Assembly (NCBI GenBank): GCA_021399435.1
Contig: JAJTUP010000058.1
Location: forward strand, 346,521-410,520
From: Diaporthe sp. PMI_573
Lineage: Eukaryota; Ascomycota; Sordariomycetes; Diaporthales; Diaporthaceae
Direction of reading: 5' to 3'
Length of the DNA: 64,000 bases
Part shown: piece after piece, positions 49,861 to 61,225 of the stretch
How positions within the stretch are numbered: the stretch's first letter is position 1
How the letters are laid out: each line of letters opens with the position of its first letter
Made by a program: the position numbers and the translations under genes
Notes under the pieces: model-generated
Databases searched by the model: none
What the model was told of the DNA's origin: nothing
What the model saw: only the letters and a program-made list of their open reading frames with translations

Positions 49861-50680
49861 ACTTGCATCGCTATCTGCTGCCCTTTTGCTCGATTTCACC
49901 AGCAAGAAGCGGGGGATAACGTCCTCGACCCAGTCCGGGTGCTTCCTCTCAACCTCGTTGGTCGCGCCCCATTCGTCCAACTTCTCGACCTCAAACCCAG
50001 CCTCGCGCATCGCGTTGAAGTATGAAGCCACGGTGCGGTGTTGCTTAACAACTCCGTCCACAATCCAGTTCACAGACCGCTCACCCTCCACAAAGTAGGC
50101 TATCCACCGTCCACTGATCCACATCGCCGTCCATATGCAGTGTTTTAATAAACTTAGGGGCCACAGGTGCTGTCACAAATGGGTGCTCAATTGAGAACAC
50201 AAATATCCCACCTGGCATGAGTGATGAGTATACCTGACGCATCAGCCCGCCTAGGTTCTCAATGTAGTGTAGGCCTAGCCCACAGAACACTAGGTTATAT
50301 CTCTCGCCCGGCAGCTGTAGCTTCTCAAGGTCTACTCGCGTAAACCTAATAAGCCCAGACTCAACATCCTCAGCACCTCTCCCGCCGCCACCACTTGCTG
50401 ATATAGCCTTAGGCCCCTTGGTCAGTCTCTCAGCCTTGCAGAGCATCTTGTTGCTGATATCATAGGCATCAACCAACTCAGCGCCCTTTGATACACACCA
50501 CCGTGCAAACCAGCCCTCACCACACGCGAGGTCCAGCACCGTCTTGCCATTGAGGTCATCAGGTAACATCTGGAGGATCTCAGGCCATTCTGAAGCTCCT
50601 TTCTCTCCTTCCTTAGCTCGAGGGTACTCAGAGTAGAGTTCGAAAAAATGAGCGTCATCATAGATATTCTGAGATGCCAT
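49858..50680 (-). pseudogene. Class I SAM methyltransferase with a +1 frameshift
   Basis: The ATG at 50680 opens 199 codons with a full Rossmann core: VLDLACGEGWFARWCVSKGA (motif I), VDAYDIS (motif II), FTRVDLEKL, LVFCGLGLHYIENL (motif IV) and LMPGGIFVFSIEHPF. The frame runs into a stop at 50081, but the expected continuation (DSYFVEGERSVNWIVDGVVK, then HRTVASYFNAMREAGFEVEK and PRFLLVK) lies one base over, ending at 49858. One extra base near 50097 accounts for it. The style resembles bacterial Methyltransf_11 enzymes of about 260-270 aa, so horizontal origin is possible. The substrate cannot be told. Confidence 0.7.
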
Positions 50681-51744
50681 TGTGTAGTTTATGCTGGTAT
50701 ATTACAACAAAGAAGATGAAAGAGGACAGTGGGATCCATAATGCCCTTTTCTCGAATCTCATGCAAAAGTCGCCCAGCTTTTCTAATTGAAGTTGCTACT
50801 CTTTGCGGCCTCTATGTTGGGTTATGCATGTAGGGTACAAATCGAAAGGCCCACAATGTCACAAAAGACCAGGATTTCCAACATTAGTCCCACCCTCTCA
50901 GCTCTTCCCACCCCTATCTTTACAATGTCCTGGGTTTTGCTTGCCGGTTGGGATCTGACACAATGTATATGCATATTTTGCAAGCAATTGCCGCCGGCGT
51001 TCCATCCCGCACGCTATTCATAGGCCGCTAATTTAAGCTCAGAGAAGTTTGTCCTTCTGCTTTCATATTATTCGAATTCTGGTTGTCAGCCCGCAGGTGT
51101 AGCATAAAAGTCCACAACAGAAATAAACAGTCCAGTACTTCCAAAATCCACATTACTTAGTTATGTGACATAAACATTAAAATAATAATTTGAAGTACCG
51201 GCAATGCTAAGGTACGCAGTCGACGTCGCTGAAGGGCAGCCACGGAACTCATAGATCTAAACGGCGAGGATTTGAAATGCGACCTTGAGAGGGGCTGTGT
51301 TTGCTAGCTACGTCACACGTTGGGCAAAGCGATTCAACTGGATTACTTTCCGTGGACAAGAAAAGTTTCCTTTTCTTTTTCTTTCTTAAAGCGAGAAACA
51401 TGTTGAAAATACTAAGCGGATACCGCAACTAGATAGCCCCCGGCGACCAGCACGACTCGCTCATGGTTAGAAGCCATTAGAATGAGGCAAAAGGGGAGAA
51501 CAACAGTAAAGGAACACCTCTGATAGGTATACACGCATGCATACACATATATTCCGAGAAACACTCCCAAAGCCAAACTCCATAGACACCTATACATATT
51601 ATCCTATGCCAGTCGAGTGTCCCTTGTAGGACCAAGAAAGATACGTCGTCGAAAATAGATGGCTTCATCCAGATGGCGCTGCGGTCTTTAAGGCCTTTTC
51701 TAAGAGATCCAACGCGTCCTCCACCAACAATGCGTCCTGTCCTT
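50681..51744. other. Intergenic, no supported gene
   Basis: Short frames only. A minus-strand stretch near 51660-51740 (EGQDALLVEDALDLLEKALK) is protein-like but has no start or family. Confidence 0.4.
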
Positions 51745-51774
51745 CCTGGCCAGTAGTGATGCATTTTTCTGTAC

Positions 51775-51850
51775 ACGTACGTACGTACGTACTGTATTTT
51801 GGGTAGCTGTACGTACGTACAACTTTTCTGTACGTACAAAATTGTACCAT
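51775..51850. repeat. GTAC-rich subterminal repeats, left
   Basis: (ACGTAC)n and GTACGTAC tracts, mirrored near 54143-54215; probable transposase-binding subterminal repeats of the hAT. Confidence 0.6.
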
Positions 51851-51921
51851 ACAAATTTCCTCCTTCCTTTTTAGGCAATAGTTGAGTACGAGCATTCATA
51901 CGGTCCTGGTCTCCTGTCACT

Positions 51922-54005
51922 CTAGTCTCCAACCACTGATTCCACTTCAGTACCAACCCCCAATATATCACCTGTCGACTGTAAGACACCTTCCCACTCG
52001 AAATCTCCATTGGCAGAGGCCATCACACCATCCATCCAGACCTTCTTGCCCTGCGCATTCACAAACAACTCGAGGTACGAATCTTCAAGTTCCAGCCAGT
52101 CCTTCTCCTCAAGATCCGCCCAGCGCTTTTTATGCGTGTACTTCTGATCCTTAAGGCGATCTAATACGCGATCATTCATAAAAATGAAGGCCTGCATGTC
52201 CGCGTGCATGGGCGTAAGGCGATTTCGAGCTTTCGTGTGTATGAAACTGACAGCAGAGAAACTTCGTTCTGAAGGTACGGAGTTTGCAAGCGTGTTCATT
52301 ACCTTCACAGCTACTCTAGCCAGAATCGAGCCCTGGTTGAGGAGGCACTGCCACGCCATTGCTGGCCTGAAGCCATCGTCGTATACAGCGCTGTGCTTAT
52401 TGAATAAGCCGTCTGGGCCGCCTGTACGCATTCGGAAGTGTGTGAATTCGGAGAGGGCACGGTGATACTCGTCGTCATTTTCCAGCTGTTTCTGCAAATA
52501 TTCTTGTACGCGTGCAAAGACGCTAGGCGGAAGTTTCGAGTTTGGACCTGTTGTATCAGGCCGGAGGGCATCGGCGATCCAATGTATATCGTACGTTTGC
52601 TTATCAAGCCTAGCTTTGAATATAGCGTCAATATCGTCCCACGGAATATCAGGGAACTGATCAGCCTCTCTCATCTCAGCCCATTTGCTTTTGATTTGCA
52701 GCCAGCGATTTACAACGTGTGCAATTCCCGCCCCATCAGCCTCAGAAGCGTGTTGAAAGTCGTTCACCGGTTTCAGCACAGCGATCGCAGCCTCGAGTTC
52801 TAGCCAGAAGCTGCTGTCTTTGATGATCCGAACCGCTTCGGGCAGGAGAACGGGGCAATCTTGAGATCGCAACTCATCCCGTACATCTTTTCGAACAGAC
52901 CAGTCTCTGGCAGGATCTCGAGAACGGAGGAGGGAGAAGAAAGAATTGTACTGGGAACCCCAGCGTGTAATTATACTGTTCGGAACGAGCAGGTTAGTAT
53001 ATCGATTTCTCAGTCGCAGCTAACAATTCACCGGTACCTTCTGATCAGCGCGCGAGTTACTCCGTTCCACCTTGTGCGCTGGCACATTCTCAATCTTTGT
53101 AATTGTAATTTAGACCGTGAGAAGAACACGAGCAGGGTGCTGACGTTGTTAAAGAGATCCTCGATGAAGGGAAGAAGAAGAATATCTTTAATCAGAAGCT
53201 GAAGGCCGTGAGAATCGCACAGAGAGAAGTTGATGTGTGAGAGCTCTGGGAATCCCCCTAGCAGGTCGTGTACAGAGCGCATCGTATTTTCGGTATCCGT
53301 ACAGATAGAATTGATCCTGGAGAGATCGCCGCCGCACAGTTGCTGCATTTCTCCCCAGATCAGCCGCACCCAGTTCTCTGCCGTGTGCTGTTCGTCTCCC
53401 GTGTCAAGTGTTTTCCAGTAGAAGGCCGGGCCGTCTGGTACCTGTACCGAGATATTAACGATCCTGTGGCCCGAGACATTATCGGAGGCGTCAAATATGA
53501 TGTTGAACCATTCCGAGCTGGTAATACGTTTGAAACCCTCGTCATGGATTTCCTGATAGAACTCGGGAAGAATTCGCGTGATGACGGCACGGCTAGGGGG
53601 CTTCCAGCCAGGCTTGATGCGAGTGAAGAAATAACGCCAACGACGGCTCTCGAAGAGGCTGAAGGGGCGACCGCCGGCGATTACAGCAGCGGCGGCATCA
53701 TAGGCGAAACTGCGGCTCTCGTCCTGAGAGATATGCTGAATTCCGACCTCCGTTATCTTCTTTTGTACAGCTTCAGAATATGAGGGAAGATAGCCGGCGT
53801 TATCTCGAGCTTGGCGCTCTTGTCGCTGCGTAGCTTGCCATTTGTCACACGCAGCGAGGTGCTCTTTCGGCCTCCCAACAGAGGTGGCTGCAAAGTCCTT
53901 CTGGCAGTGACGGCATCTGTATCGCTTGCTTTTCTTGGGGTTCGAGCGGCCGAGGTCGATAAACTGTCGCCAAATGAAGGCAGCGTCAGCTTTGGCAGGA
54001 GCCAT
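51922..54005 (-). CDS. hAT transposase B (2 exons)
   Basis: The model complement(join(51922..52975,53038..54005)) has a 62-nt intron (GTACCG..AACAG, ACTAAC branch) and gives 673 aa from MAPAKADAAFIWRQF. Residues about 20-55 form a BED-type zinc finger (CRHCQKDF.., KEHLAAC). The middle shows the hAT RNase H fold (NIIFDASDNVSGHRIVNISV, FYWKTLDTG, INFSLCDSHGLQLLIKDIL). The C terminus has the dimerisation block (LANSVPSERSFSAVSFIHTK, RNRLTPMHADMQAFIFMN). No stop or shift is present. Splicing restores IRSIITRWGSQYNSF across the junction. It would mobilise element B. Confidence 0.85.
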
Positions 54006-54231
54006 CTTTTTTGGCGATGCGTTCAATTGGGAGAGAATGGCAGAGTAACGCTGAGTTGTTAAGCCGGCAAAGTTTTGTACAGCTCCGTACTTGTACGGCA
54101 TGACCCATAAATTACCTGATTTGGAATATAGTGGGCTCAGTCGTACGTACATAGTACATGTACGTACATTTTCTTCCTGTACGTACGTACGTACAACAAG
54201 GTTGTACAAACTGTACAACATCACTACTGGC

Positions 54232-55715
54232 CAGGCTCGAACGTCAAACACTCTATCTTTGATGCTGGGTCCACCCGAAGAACCATCTGGTTGCTGTCTG
54301 GAAACGGCCGCTCCATCGCGACTTTGGTCGAAGTCTCTGACGATCTCCTTGGCCTTCTGGACCCAATCAGGCCGGTCTGCCCATTGTTCTTCAAAATACT
54401 CCCAGCTGTAGCCAGGATGTAGGGCAAGGGCTGTATAGTAGATAGGCGTCTCGTCCAGCAGTTGATAGTAGTAGTCCATCTTTGCCCACGCAGCATTGAC
54501 CCCAATATAAAGGAAGTCTTTCCCGTCAAGTTGTTGGACTTCCTCCTTGGTCGTCTCCAGTAACTGAAGAATCCTCTCGAAGCCGAGGATTACATCCCAG
54601 ATGTTCCCGTACGCTCCCTTGAAGCCATCGCGGCGGGTTCTGGTCTGGCCGTCCCCTTCAAGGGTTCTGACAACAGTCTCGAAGTCGGACAACAAATCAT
54701 TGAACTTCTGGAGTATAACCCAGTCACGATCTGTAAGTTTGCTGTCATCGTCCAGGATTCGTGGCGGGACCTTGCCCTTCTTGAGTATCCCATTCTTCGT
54801 GACGTTCTGCTGCTGCCATTCGTGTTTGTACTCAAGGAGGAGGATATCAAGCGAGGGGCGGAGGGTCAAGGCACGCTGGATCATATACAGCTGCGATAGC
54901 CACCGTGTGTCGTTATCACGTACGACCTTTAACGGCTTCTGGCCAGCCGGGAGAGACCGGCGTTGTATATTGCAAAGAAGCGAGGAAAGTCGGTGGCTTG
55001 AGTGAATGTCGTAAACCAAGTTATGCAATTTGCCTGTTTAATATCAGTCCAGGAATCCGCCAGATCAGACGTCCTACTGACCAACTGGACCTCTTTTGCG
55101 CCATGCCATCCACTCACGGTCGGTTGCTAGGGCTTCGTCGAACTCGTCGGCCTCCATACCATTCTCGTATGGTGCAAATAGCAGGGCCTTCGCAGAGAGG
55201 TTGAGGATATGGCCAAAGCAACGGCCTCGTCGACTTGCGCCGTGGAATCCCAAGAGATCTCCCAACTCCCCCATTGCGGTATCGTTATTAGTAGCGTTGT
55301 CAAGGACGGCATATCCTATCTTGTCAGTAATATTGAATCTCTGCAAGATGCTGTAGACAACTTCCGCGATGTTAAAGCCCGTATGGCGTTGAGAGATCTC
55401 GGGAACCCCCAGGATCAACTTCACGGGCTTCCCTTCGTCGTCCCTGCAGAAGCAAGCAATACCATACAGGGGGAATTGGTTCCTAGCTGTCCAGCCATCA
55501 AAGGAGATGTGGACAAGACCCTGCCGGCTTTCCAGGTAGGTGGCGATAGTGGCAGAATGTTTCTCGAACTCGGAGATGATCTTGCTGCGAATAGCGTCGC
55601 CAGACAGGTGTGTGTTCTGTATGGCCACAGCTGGGTTCAGGTATTCAAAGATCTGGCGCAACATGGGGTTCTCCGCCTCGGTAAATGGCTTATTGCCCGA
55701 TACAATATATTCTCT
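54232..55715 (-). pseudogene. hAT transposase A, truncated at both ends
   Basis: The model complement(join(54232..55033,55082..55715)) with a 48-nt intron (GTCAGT..AAACAG) restores RGPVGKLHNLVYDIHSS. The protein runs from NPMLRQIFEYLNPAV through ISFDGWTARNQFPLYGIACF (first catalytic Asp), YAVLDNATNND (second) and RCFGHILNLSAKALL to DETPIYYTALALHPGYSWEY. The BED finger at the N terminus and the dimerisation domain at the C terminus are missing. The C-terminal break is at the TIR of hAT B, and the N-terminal break is at the 20-bp tandem repeat. Confidence 0.75.
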
Positions 55716-55722
55716 GGCTAAT

Positions 55723-55842
55723 AATTGAGCTTTCCGCCCACCTATTGAGCTTTCCGCCCACCCATCGAGCTTTCTGCCCACCCATTAAGCTTTCTGTCTA
55801 CCCATTAAGCTTTCTGCCTACCTATTGAGCTTTTTTATCTAC
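55723..55842. repeat. 20-bp tandem repeat, six units
   Basis: Units such as TATTGAGCTTTCCGCCCACC start every 20 bp from 55723 to 55823, diverging towards TATTGAGCTTTTTTATCTAC. The array replaces the expected 5' end of hAT A and may be its subterminal repeats. Confidence 0.85.
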
Positions 55843-56159
55843 TTTTCTTTTAAGGCAGAGGGCCAAAACCCCGCATCAACCAAGCGTTTTTTTTTTTGAA
55901 TTCGGATATTCGCGCACCCGCTCATGGATAGCTAGATAGTGCCCCTTCCTGCAGACCTTCCCTTCTGCACCACCCACGAATCCAATACAATTGCACCCTA
56001 CTTTGCGTACCACATATAGAAAACGCGATATCGTGAGTACTGGCTAGCCGGCCCGAGAAGCCATCTAGTCTTGGTTGTGGTTGTGGTGGCGGTTGTCGGT
56101 TTTGGCCTACCGTCCTTCATCCACCGAAACATGTACTTGCAAGCGACAAGGCGATTCCG
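55843..56159. other. Intergenic, with a solo TIR-like end
   Basis: Around 55898-55919, GAATTCGGATATTCGCGCACCC resembles the terminus of the kinase-carrying TIR element at 12897. No gene seen. Confidence 0.4.
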
Positions 56160-57236
56160 TTGCTAAGGACCTTCCCACCAAGTTCGCACTCACATGAAGT
56201 CTATGGAATTCCAGTCACCCATATAGGACAATCTCCGTATGAAGCCAAGTTGGACGACTCCAGCGCCGGCTTGGGCACTCAATCTTCAAATACGTGGACT
56301 CACCAGCTTTGGTCCAACTCTGCCGCCATCTTTCTCGGGCCAGATGCAGGACAACAGGCCGCCAATTTCTTCACAACTCTACATTATCATGTTCAAGAGG
56401 AGGTAGAGAAAGGTATGAGGTTACGAAGGACTTAATAGAAAGCGGCCAGAAAGACCTCTGCACACTTTGATCGATTATAAAGGATCAGAATAAACTCGCA
56501 ATTGGAGATGAGACAATCTCTTGATCGGTTCGCTCAGTTCTTCGGCAAATTGGCTTCAATCATCGACTCCGCGCCTGTGGGGATTCGACACCCTCAACGC
56601 TAGAATGGCATTCCTCGAGCAAGAGAATGCCGAGATGAAGGACAGACAAGATACCCAAGCCGGCACAAAGAAGAGACGGACTGTGCCCAATCCAATCGGA
56701 CTTCATCTTGATGTCGCTTCTCAACTCCGTAGCCATCGTCGATCGCAACGCCCGCGGAGCACCTGTCCGTTCTGTGAAGTTTAGTGTTGTCCCTGAGCGA
56801 CTTCTTTTGTGAGGACCGCGCAGCCAACCTGCCTGGTTGTGAGTCATCAAGTATTGTGGTTACCGCTGAACAACTCTGCAATCTATTCGACAAAGCTTCT
56901 GCAATGGTGCTCAGGCGCAGGCGCAAGAGCAAGCACAAGGCCAAGGGCAAGGCTAAGCTCAGGACCAAGACAAGGGGAAGGCCTGAGGCAGCCGCTGCTA
57001 TTGGCGAGATCGCTGTAGTAGAGGCTGCCAGGGCTCCAGTTACTCCTGAGGAACAAACCACCAAACCGGACTGTGCCGACAATGGTGAGGCTGTCGCTGC
57101 CGCTACTAAGGCATTTCCCTCGGACGTTGATATTAATTCACCTCCCCGTAAAAAGCGCCTCACGGCAGCGATGGGGAAGTTAGGGGCGATAACTAAAAAA
57201 AAGCTCTCGCCGAAGAAGTCGTCCAAAACAAGTTGA
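56160..57236 (+). pseudogene. Degenerate coding region, unknown family
   Basis: Protein-like pieces occur in successive frames: TWTHQLWSNSAAIFLGPDAG and FFTTLHYHVQEEVEKG (56160-56435), MRQSLDRFAQFFGKLASIID (about 56505-56570), NARMAFLEQENAEMKDRQDT followed by TKKRRTVPNP (about 56601-56690), and a Lys/Ala-rich frame 56784-57236 (RRRRKSKHKAKGKAKLRTKT, then KKRLTAAMGKLGAITKKKLS) that lacks an ATG. The EQENAEM.. KKRRTVPNP portion resembles linkers near the C terminus of pogo-type transposases. The overall identity is unclear. Confidence 0.35.
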
Positions 57237-57633
57237 AAACCCGGTAATTTCAGAGCGGTCAGGTCGGAGAACTTTAGAAGAACCATACTATAGTATAGCC
57301 CTTGTCACAAAAGGCACAATTCAACAGTCAAGGCACCTTGGTGCCTACATCTTGTTGGTTCATAATACTGACCTCCAGATGATGCTGTCCCCTGGTCGGA
57401 TCGCAGTCCTACGGTACATCTGTTTTTATAGAATTCCCACAAGCAGAATGAGCCAACAGCAACCCAATGGGGACCTATTTTACATTAGTAACTCCTCATG
57501 GAAGCTACAAAACAACAACATGAATAAGCCGGCCTTTCGGCATAGTACTTCCGTAGCTAATTTATTTCCATCTTTGTACTCCTTGCAGTATATGCTTTTT
57601 TATAGGACGTAGTATGGTACTTTTATTAAAAAT
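57237..57633. other. Intergenic, no supported gene
   Basis: AT-rich; ends at the 5' LTR of Copia element 2. Contains AAGGCACCTTGGTGCC, a short palindrome. Confidence 0.45.
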
Positions 57634-57926
57634 TGTTGGAAGGCAGCACTTCGGGCCCGTCGGAGGCCCGGTGAGGGGCACCGTAGTATCGGCGAAAGGC
57701 ACCGCAGCACCGCTCAGGCCCATACGGCGCCCAAGTCAGGGCTGAGCCTCGCTCAGGCCAGCGTGCATCGAGATCCATGAGGGATTGGCAGGTCAGGTTA
57801 TAAGATGGGTGGCTAGACGCACTGGAATCACAATGTAGTTAGGCATCGTAACATAGCACAGAATGTTCAGATCCTGATCTGCCCTCAAGCAATCTTTGCC
57901 CAGCATTTTCCCCTGACCTTCCGACA
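57634..57926 (+). repeat. Probable 5' LTR of Copia element 2
   Basis: The segment starts TGTTGGAAGG and ends CCTTCCGACA, near-perfect inverted termini of the TG..CA type, 293 bp long, immediately upstream of the primer-site-like sequence. There is no second copy in the window to confirm it. Confidence 0.6.
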
Positions 57927-58027
57927 GGTTATGAGCCCGGCCAAAGCACGCGCCGGGAATTCAGTCTAAACGGCATCGCGATAGCATAGCAGGCTCAGCG
58001 CCGACGACGTGCACACGACATCGCTGG

Positions 58028-61000
58028 ATGGCCCCACAGACGAGGTTGCAAGCAGCCATGGCAGGTCAGCAACAAGCCCAGCAGAGTGCTGGCCCGGGCC
58101 CAGTACGCGGCGCCGGTGAAGCCGTCGCGGCCCCAGCAGCCGGCGACGCCATTGCAGCTCCAGGCACCGACGATGAGATCGCACGGGTGCCCTACGCTGG
58201 CGATGTTGGGTCCAGCGTGGACCCCCTCGGGCTCCGATCAGGAGCAACCTCTCCCCAGAACCGCCACTGGGCCGATGCCAATGAGGGCAGAGAGAGGGAG
58301 CGGCGTTCCCCCTACACAAAGGGAAGCCCCGGCTCTGTGATCGTCATCACAGCTGCCGAAGTGAAGTGGCCAAGCTTCAAGATGCCTAAAGAACACCACC
58401 TTTCAGGCGTCAACATGTATCCATCATGGGCGTCGACATGGAAGTCAGTCCTCCAGTCAGGCGGGATTCCGATTGGAATGCCCCGCCAGCAGCTTATCCT
58501 CGACGAGCAGCTCGATTCCACTCTCAACTGGAAGCTGCGGGAGACTATGTCGGCGGCAGTCCTGATGTCGATCGAGACCACAACGTCTGGTCTCAAGATT
58601 TGGCACGCGCTGAGGGCATTATACGAGCCCTCAGGCCCAGCGAATAAGATCGTTCTGATGAACATCTTGGATACCCACGAGCTGGGGAAAGACACCACTG
58701 AATACTGTACGAAGTTCCAGCAGACGAATGCTGAACTGATCAGCCGTGGTATTGTCTATGATTCGCTGACGGTCGCTCTGAAGTTCATCAAAGGAACTGA
58801 GAAGAAGCAGCCCGAATGGGCGCTGCGACAGCGACAAGCCCTACGCATATACGGGGCGAATCTCTCCTTAGAGGTCCTGATCAGTGACCTCGTAGATGAG
58901 ATGGCTATTCAACAGCCAAGAAAAGCCGCTGGCACGAGCCATGCGCAAACGAGTGGACAGCGCCCCGAAGGCGCTCCAAACGTTGTCTGCCACTATTGTG
59001 GGAAACGTGGCCACTACGAGAGGGACTGTAGAAAGAAGAAGCAAGACCTCGACAATGGTATCGAGAAGCCATCCCTCACAGGGCCAAACTCAAACAATTC
59101 ATCTACCCGGCGTGGCCCGGGTAGGGGCCGGGGACGAGGTGGTCATCAGCAAGGGGGATCCAACGCCCACACTTCTGATCAGTACCAGCAATTCGTCGCC
59201 TGGCAGAAGGCGCAGGCACAACAGACTGTCGCCGCTCCTCCACCGCCACCAGGGCTCGGAGGGAGCAACGCCGCCGTCAACGCCACGGCGGGCCCAGCGT
59301 GGGCAGATATCGTCAAAACCTGGGACGACTATCTAGCAAAACAACACCAGTTCGGCTCTGATCAGAGCCCAGAGAGGCCGGAGGAAGGTCTCCAACAACT
59401 CTCTGAGCTAGAACCCCGGGGCCCAGAGCGGCGCCCGGTCGACGGCGAAGTGGCCCCGACGCGCGGGCCCAAAGCACCCCCTGCTACGCCGGTTGAGGCT
59501 AGCAGCGCTGATCAGAGCCTAGAGAGGTCTGATAGCCCCAGCAACGGCCAACCTTCACACCCATTAGTGCACGCGCCTCACGCTGAAGTGAGGGCGATGG
59601 TAGTCCAGTCCCATTCTGCCAGCTCAGGGGTCAGCCCCTATGCGGCCCAGCAACGGCGCCGCTGGCTCTACGATACGGGCTCGGACATTCACATTATCAA
59701 CGATCAGAAGTGGTATACTCAGAGTACACCTCTAGATCAACAGCCACCTATTATGACAGGTGGTGGGCCAGTCTATGCGACTGAAGTAGGGGCCGCAAAG
59801 GTGACCCTAGAAAACGGCACGAAGAACGGGCACGTGGTGACCCTCAACTACGCCGTACTGATCAAAGACTTCCCAATCAACATCTTCAGTGGGGAGCGCT
59901 GGCACCTCTACGGTGGCTATATGGGCCGTGATCGGGGCCGAGATGCGCTTTTCAGCGCCCGAAACGAGGTGGTCACCTTGTTTGATGTGAAAACCCGTGG
60001 ATTCTATATGCAAGTCCACGGTCACGCCCCGCCAGAGAGATCCACGATATCGCAGTCAGAAGCGGTCGGGCGTGTATTCCACACAGATCTCACTCCCGAG
60101 CAGTGGGAGAAGCTGATGCTGTGGCATCGCCGCCTGGGCCACCCAGGGGCGGAACGGCTGAGGAAGACCATCAGAAAGACCACGGGGATGGACCTCGACG
60201 AGGCTACGGTGGAGACGATTCCTTGCAGCACGTGTGACGAAGGTACTGGCCTTCGCTACCAATCGCACGAGAAGCCCGCGCGGGAGGCCCGTCCCGGCGC
60301 CGGAATTCACGTGGATGTGATCACCGTCTCGCCAGTCTCGTGGCGCAATTATCACTACAGTTGGCTCTGGATCGATGATGCCAGTCGCTATCGCGATGTG
60401 GGATTTGGAGTTAAGAAGAACGACGTCCTGGAGGGTCTTAAGAAGATCCTAATCAGACTTGACGTAGTCACACTACGAGCTACACTGTGGGTGAAGATCG
60501 ACGGAGGGAGAGAATATATCCCTAAGGAACTCGCCGTCTTTGCAGATGCGCGAGGACTAATGATCAAGGAAACAGCACCCTACAACTCTTATCAGAACGG
60601 GGTGGCAGAAAGGGGGATTCGAGAACTTTGCGAAACCGCAGCAAAGTTTGCCATAATGACACAGATTCCCCGAGTATTTTGGTGCTATCTCTTCGAGACG
60701 ACAGCTGCGGTCCTCAACGTGATCAGCCGTGACAGCACACCGGAAGGGAAGACCCCTAGCCAAGGGTTCTACGACGAGTTCTTCCCAGACCGTGATAATG
60801 TGCCAGACCTTGAAGGGTTTAGGATCCCGGGCACAAGGGTGACTATCCACGTCCCCAAGGAGAAGCGAGTGCGATCAGCAAAGACTGCAGCTCGCGCCCA
60901 GCCGGGGATATTTCTAGGGTACGCGGATACCCACTACCACCCACCGAGCTGGGCGAACTACTGGGCTTACAACTTTGTCACGAAAACCGTGGAAAGGACG

Positions 61001-61225
61001 CCCCATTTGACGTTCCATGAAGACGTTAGCTCTGATCAGAGCTGGCGCAGGGACCCAGACGCAGAAAACAAGGATATCCTGCGGACATTGCCGCCACGTG
61101 CGCGGCGTAAGCTCGCCAAGCGCCCATGGGCGCAGAGGGAGCAGCCCGAAGAAGTCGGGCCCGTGGAGATTACGTTCAGCGACGGCACTGTGAATGCTGC
61201 GTGGTTGTCCCGAGTTGGTCAATGA
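58028..61225 (+). CDS. Copia gag-protease-integrase polyprotein (no RT)
   Basis: 1,065 codons from ATG. Residues about 110-300 are a UBN2-type gag (WPSFKMPKEHHLSGVNMYPS, then WHALRALYEPSGPANKIVLM). A CCHC knuckle follows (CHYCGKRGHYERDC). The protease has RWLYDTGSDIHI near 555. GAG-pre-integrase has WHRRLGHPGAERLRK and CSTCDEG. The integrase core keeps D in GAGIHVDVITV, D in KIDGGREY and E in NGVAERGIREL. A C-terminal integrase region (GIFLGYADTHYHPPSWANYW) follows. The frame ends at SDGTVNAAWLSRVGQ, where Copia elements would pass into RT. The frame has no internal stops despite the truncation, which is unusual for an old fragment. Confidence 0.85.
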   Translation: MAPQTRLQAAMAGQQQAQQSAGPGPVRGAGEAVAAPAAGDAIAAPGTDDEIARVPYAGDVGSSVDPLGLRSGATSPQNRHWADANEGRERERRSPYTKGSPGSVIVITAAEVKWPSFKMPKEHHLSGVNMYPSWASTWKSVLQSGGIPIGMPRQQLILDEQLDSTLNWKLRETMSAAVLMSIETTTSGLKIWHALRALYEPSGPANKIVLMNILDTHELGKDTTEYCTKFQQTNAELISRGIVYDSLTVALKFIKGTEKKQPEWALRQRQALRIYGANLSLEVLISDLVDEMAIQQPRKAAGTSHAQTSGQRPEGAPNVVCHYCGKRGHYERDCRKKKQDLDNGIEKPSLTGPNSNNSSTRRGPGRGRGRGGHQQGGSNAHTSDQYQQFVAWQKAQAQQTVAAPPPPPGLGGSNAAVNATAGPAWADIVKTWDDYLAKQHQFGSDQSPERPEEGLQQLSELEPRGPERRPVDGEVAPTRGPKAPPATPVEASSADQSLERSDSPSNGQPSHPLVHAPHAEVRAMVVQSHSASSGVSPYAAQQRRRWLYDTGSDIHIINDQKWYTQSTPLDQQPPIMTGGGPVYATEVGAAKVTLENGTKNGHVVTLNYAVLIKDFPINIFSGERWHLYGGYMGRDRGRDALFSARNEVVTLFDVKTRGFYMQVHGHAPPERSTISQSEAVGRVFHTDLTPEQWEKLMLWHRRLGHPGAERLRKTIRKTTGMDLDEATVETIPCSTCDEGTGLRYQSHEKPAREARPGAGIHVDVITVSPVSWRNYHYSWLWIDDASRYRDVGFGVKKNDVLEGLKKILIRLDVVTLRATLWVKIDGGREYIPKELAVFADARGLMIKETAPYNSYQNGVAERGIRELCETAAKFAIMTQIPRVFWCYLFETTAAVLNVISRDSTPEGKTPSQGFYDEFFPDRDNVPDLEGFRIPGTRVTIHVPKEKRVRSAKTAARAQPGIFLGYADTHYHPPSWANYWAYNFVTKTVERTPHLTFHEDVSSDQSWRRDPDAENKDILRTLPPRARRKLAKRPWAQREQPEEVGPVEITFSDGTVNAAWLSRVGQ

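Larger units (their letters stand above)
51745..54235. mobile_element. hAT transposon B, apparently intact
   Basis: The ends carry a 17-bp inverted repeat, CCTGGCCAGTAGTGATG at 51745-51761 and its reverse complement at 54219-54235, including the CAGTAGTGATG terminus typical of hAT. Subterminal regions on both sides are full of (GTAC)n and TACGTAC runs. The transposase inside is unbroken. An 8-bp direct target duplication is not found (left TTCCTGGC, right GCCAGGCT if the TIR starts at CAG). The right end falls exactly where the coding frame of hAT A stops. Confidence 0.75.
57634..61225 (+). mobile_element. Copia element 2, 3'-truncated
   Basis: A probable 5' LTR (57634-57926) is followed by a presumed primer site (GGTTATGAGCCCGGC) and a gag-protease-integrase ORF. 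Reverse transcriptase, RNase H and the 3' LTR are absent; the ORF ends soon after the integrase. Unrelated coding sequence follows within 100 bp. Confidence 0.75.

Noticed and set aside
53268..53783. 171-codon plus ORF within hAT B
   Set aside because: Antisense shadow of the intact hAT transposase.
51745..54235. Clean nested insertion of hAT B into hAT A
   Set aside because: No 8-bp direct duplication and no continuation of A on the far side, so a simple nested insertion is not supported.
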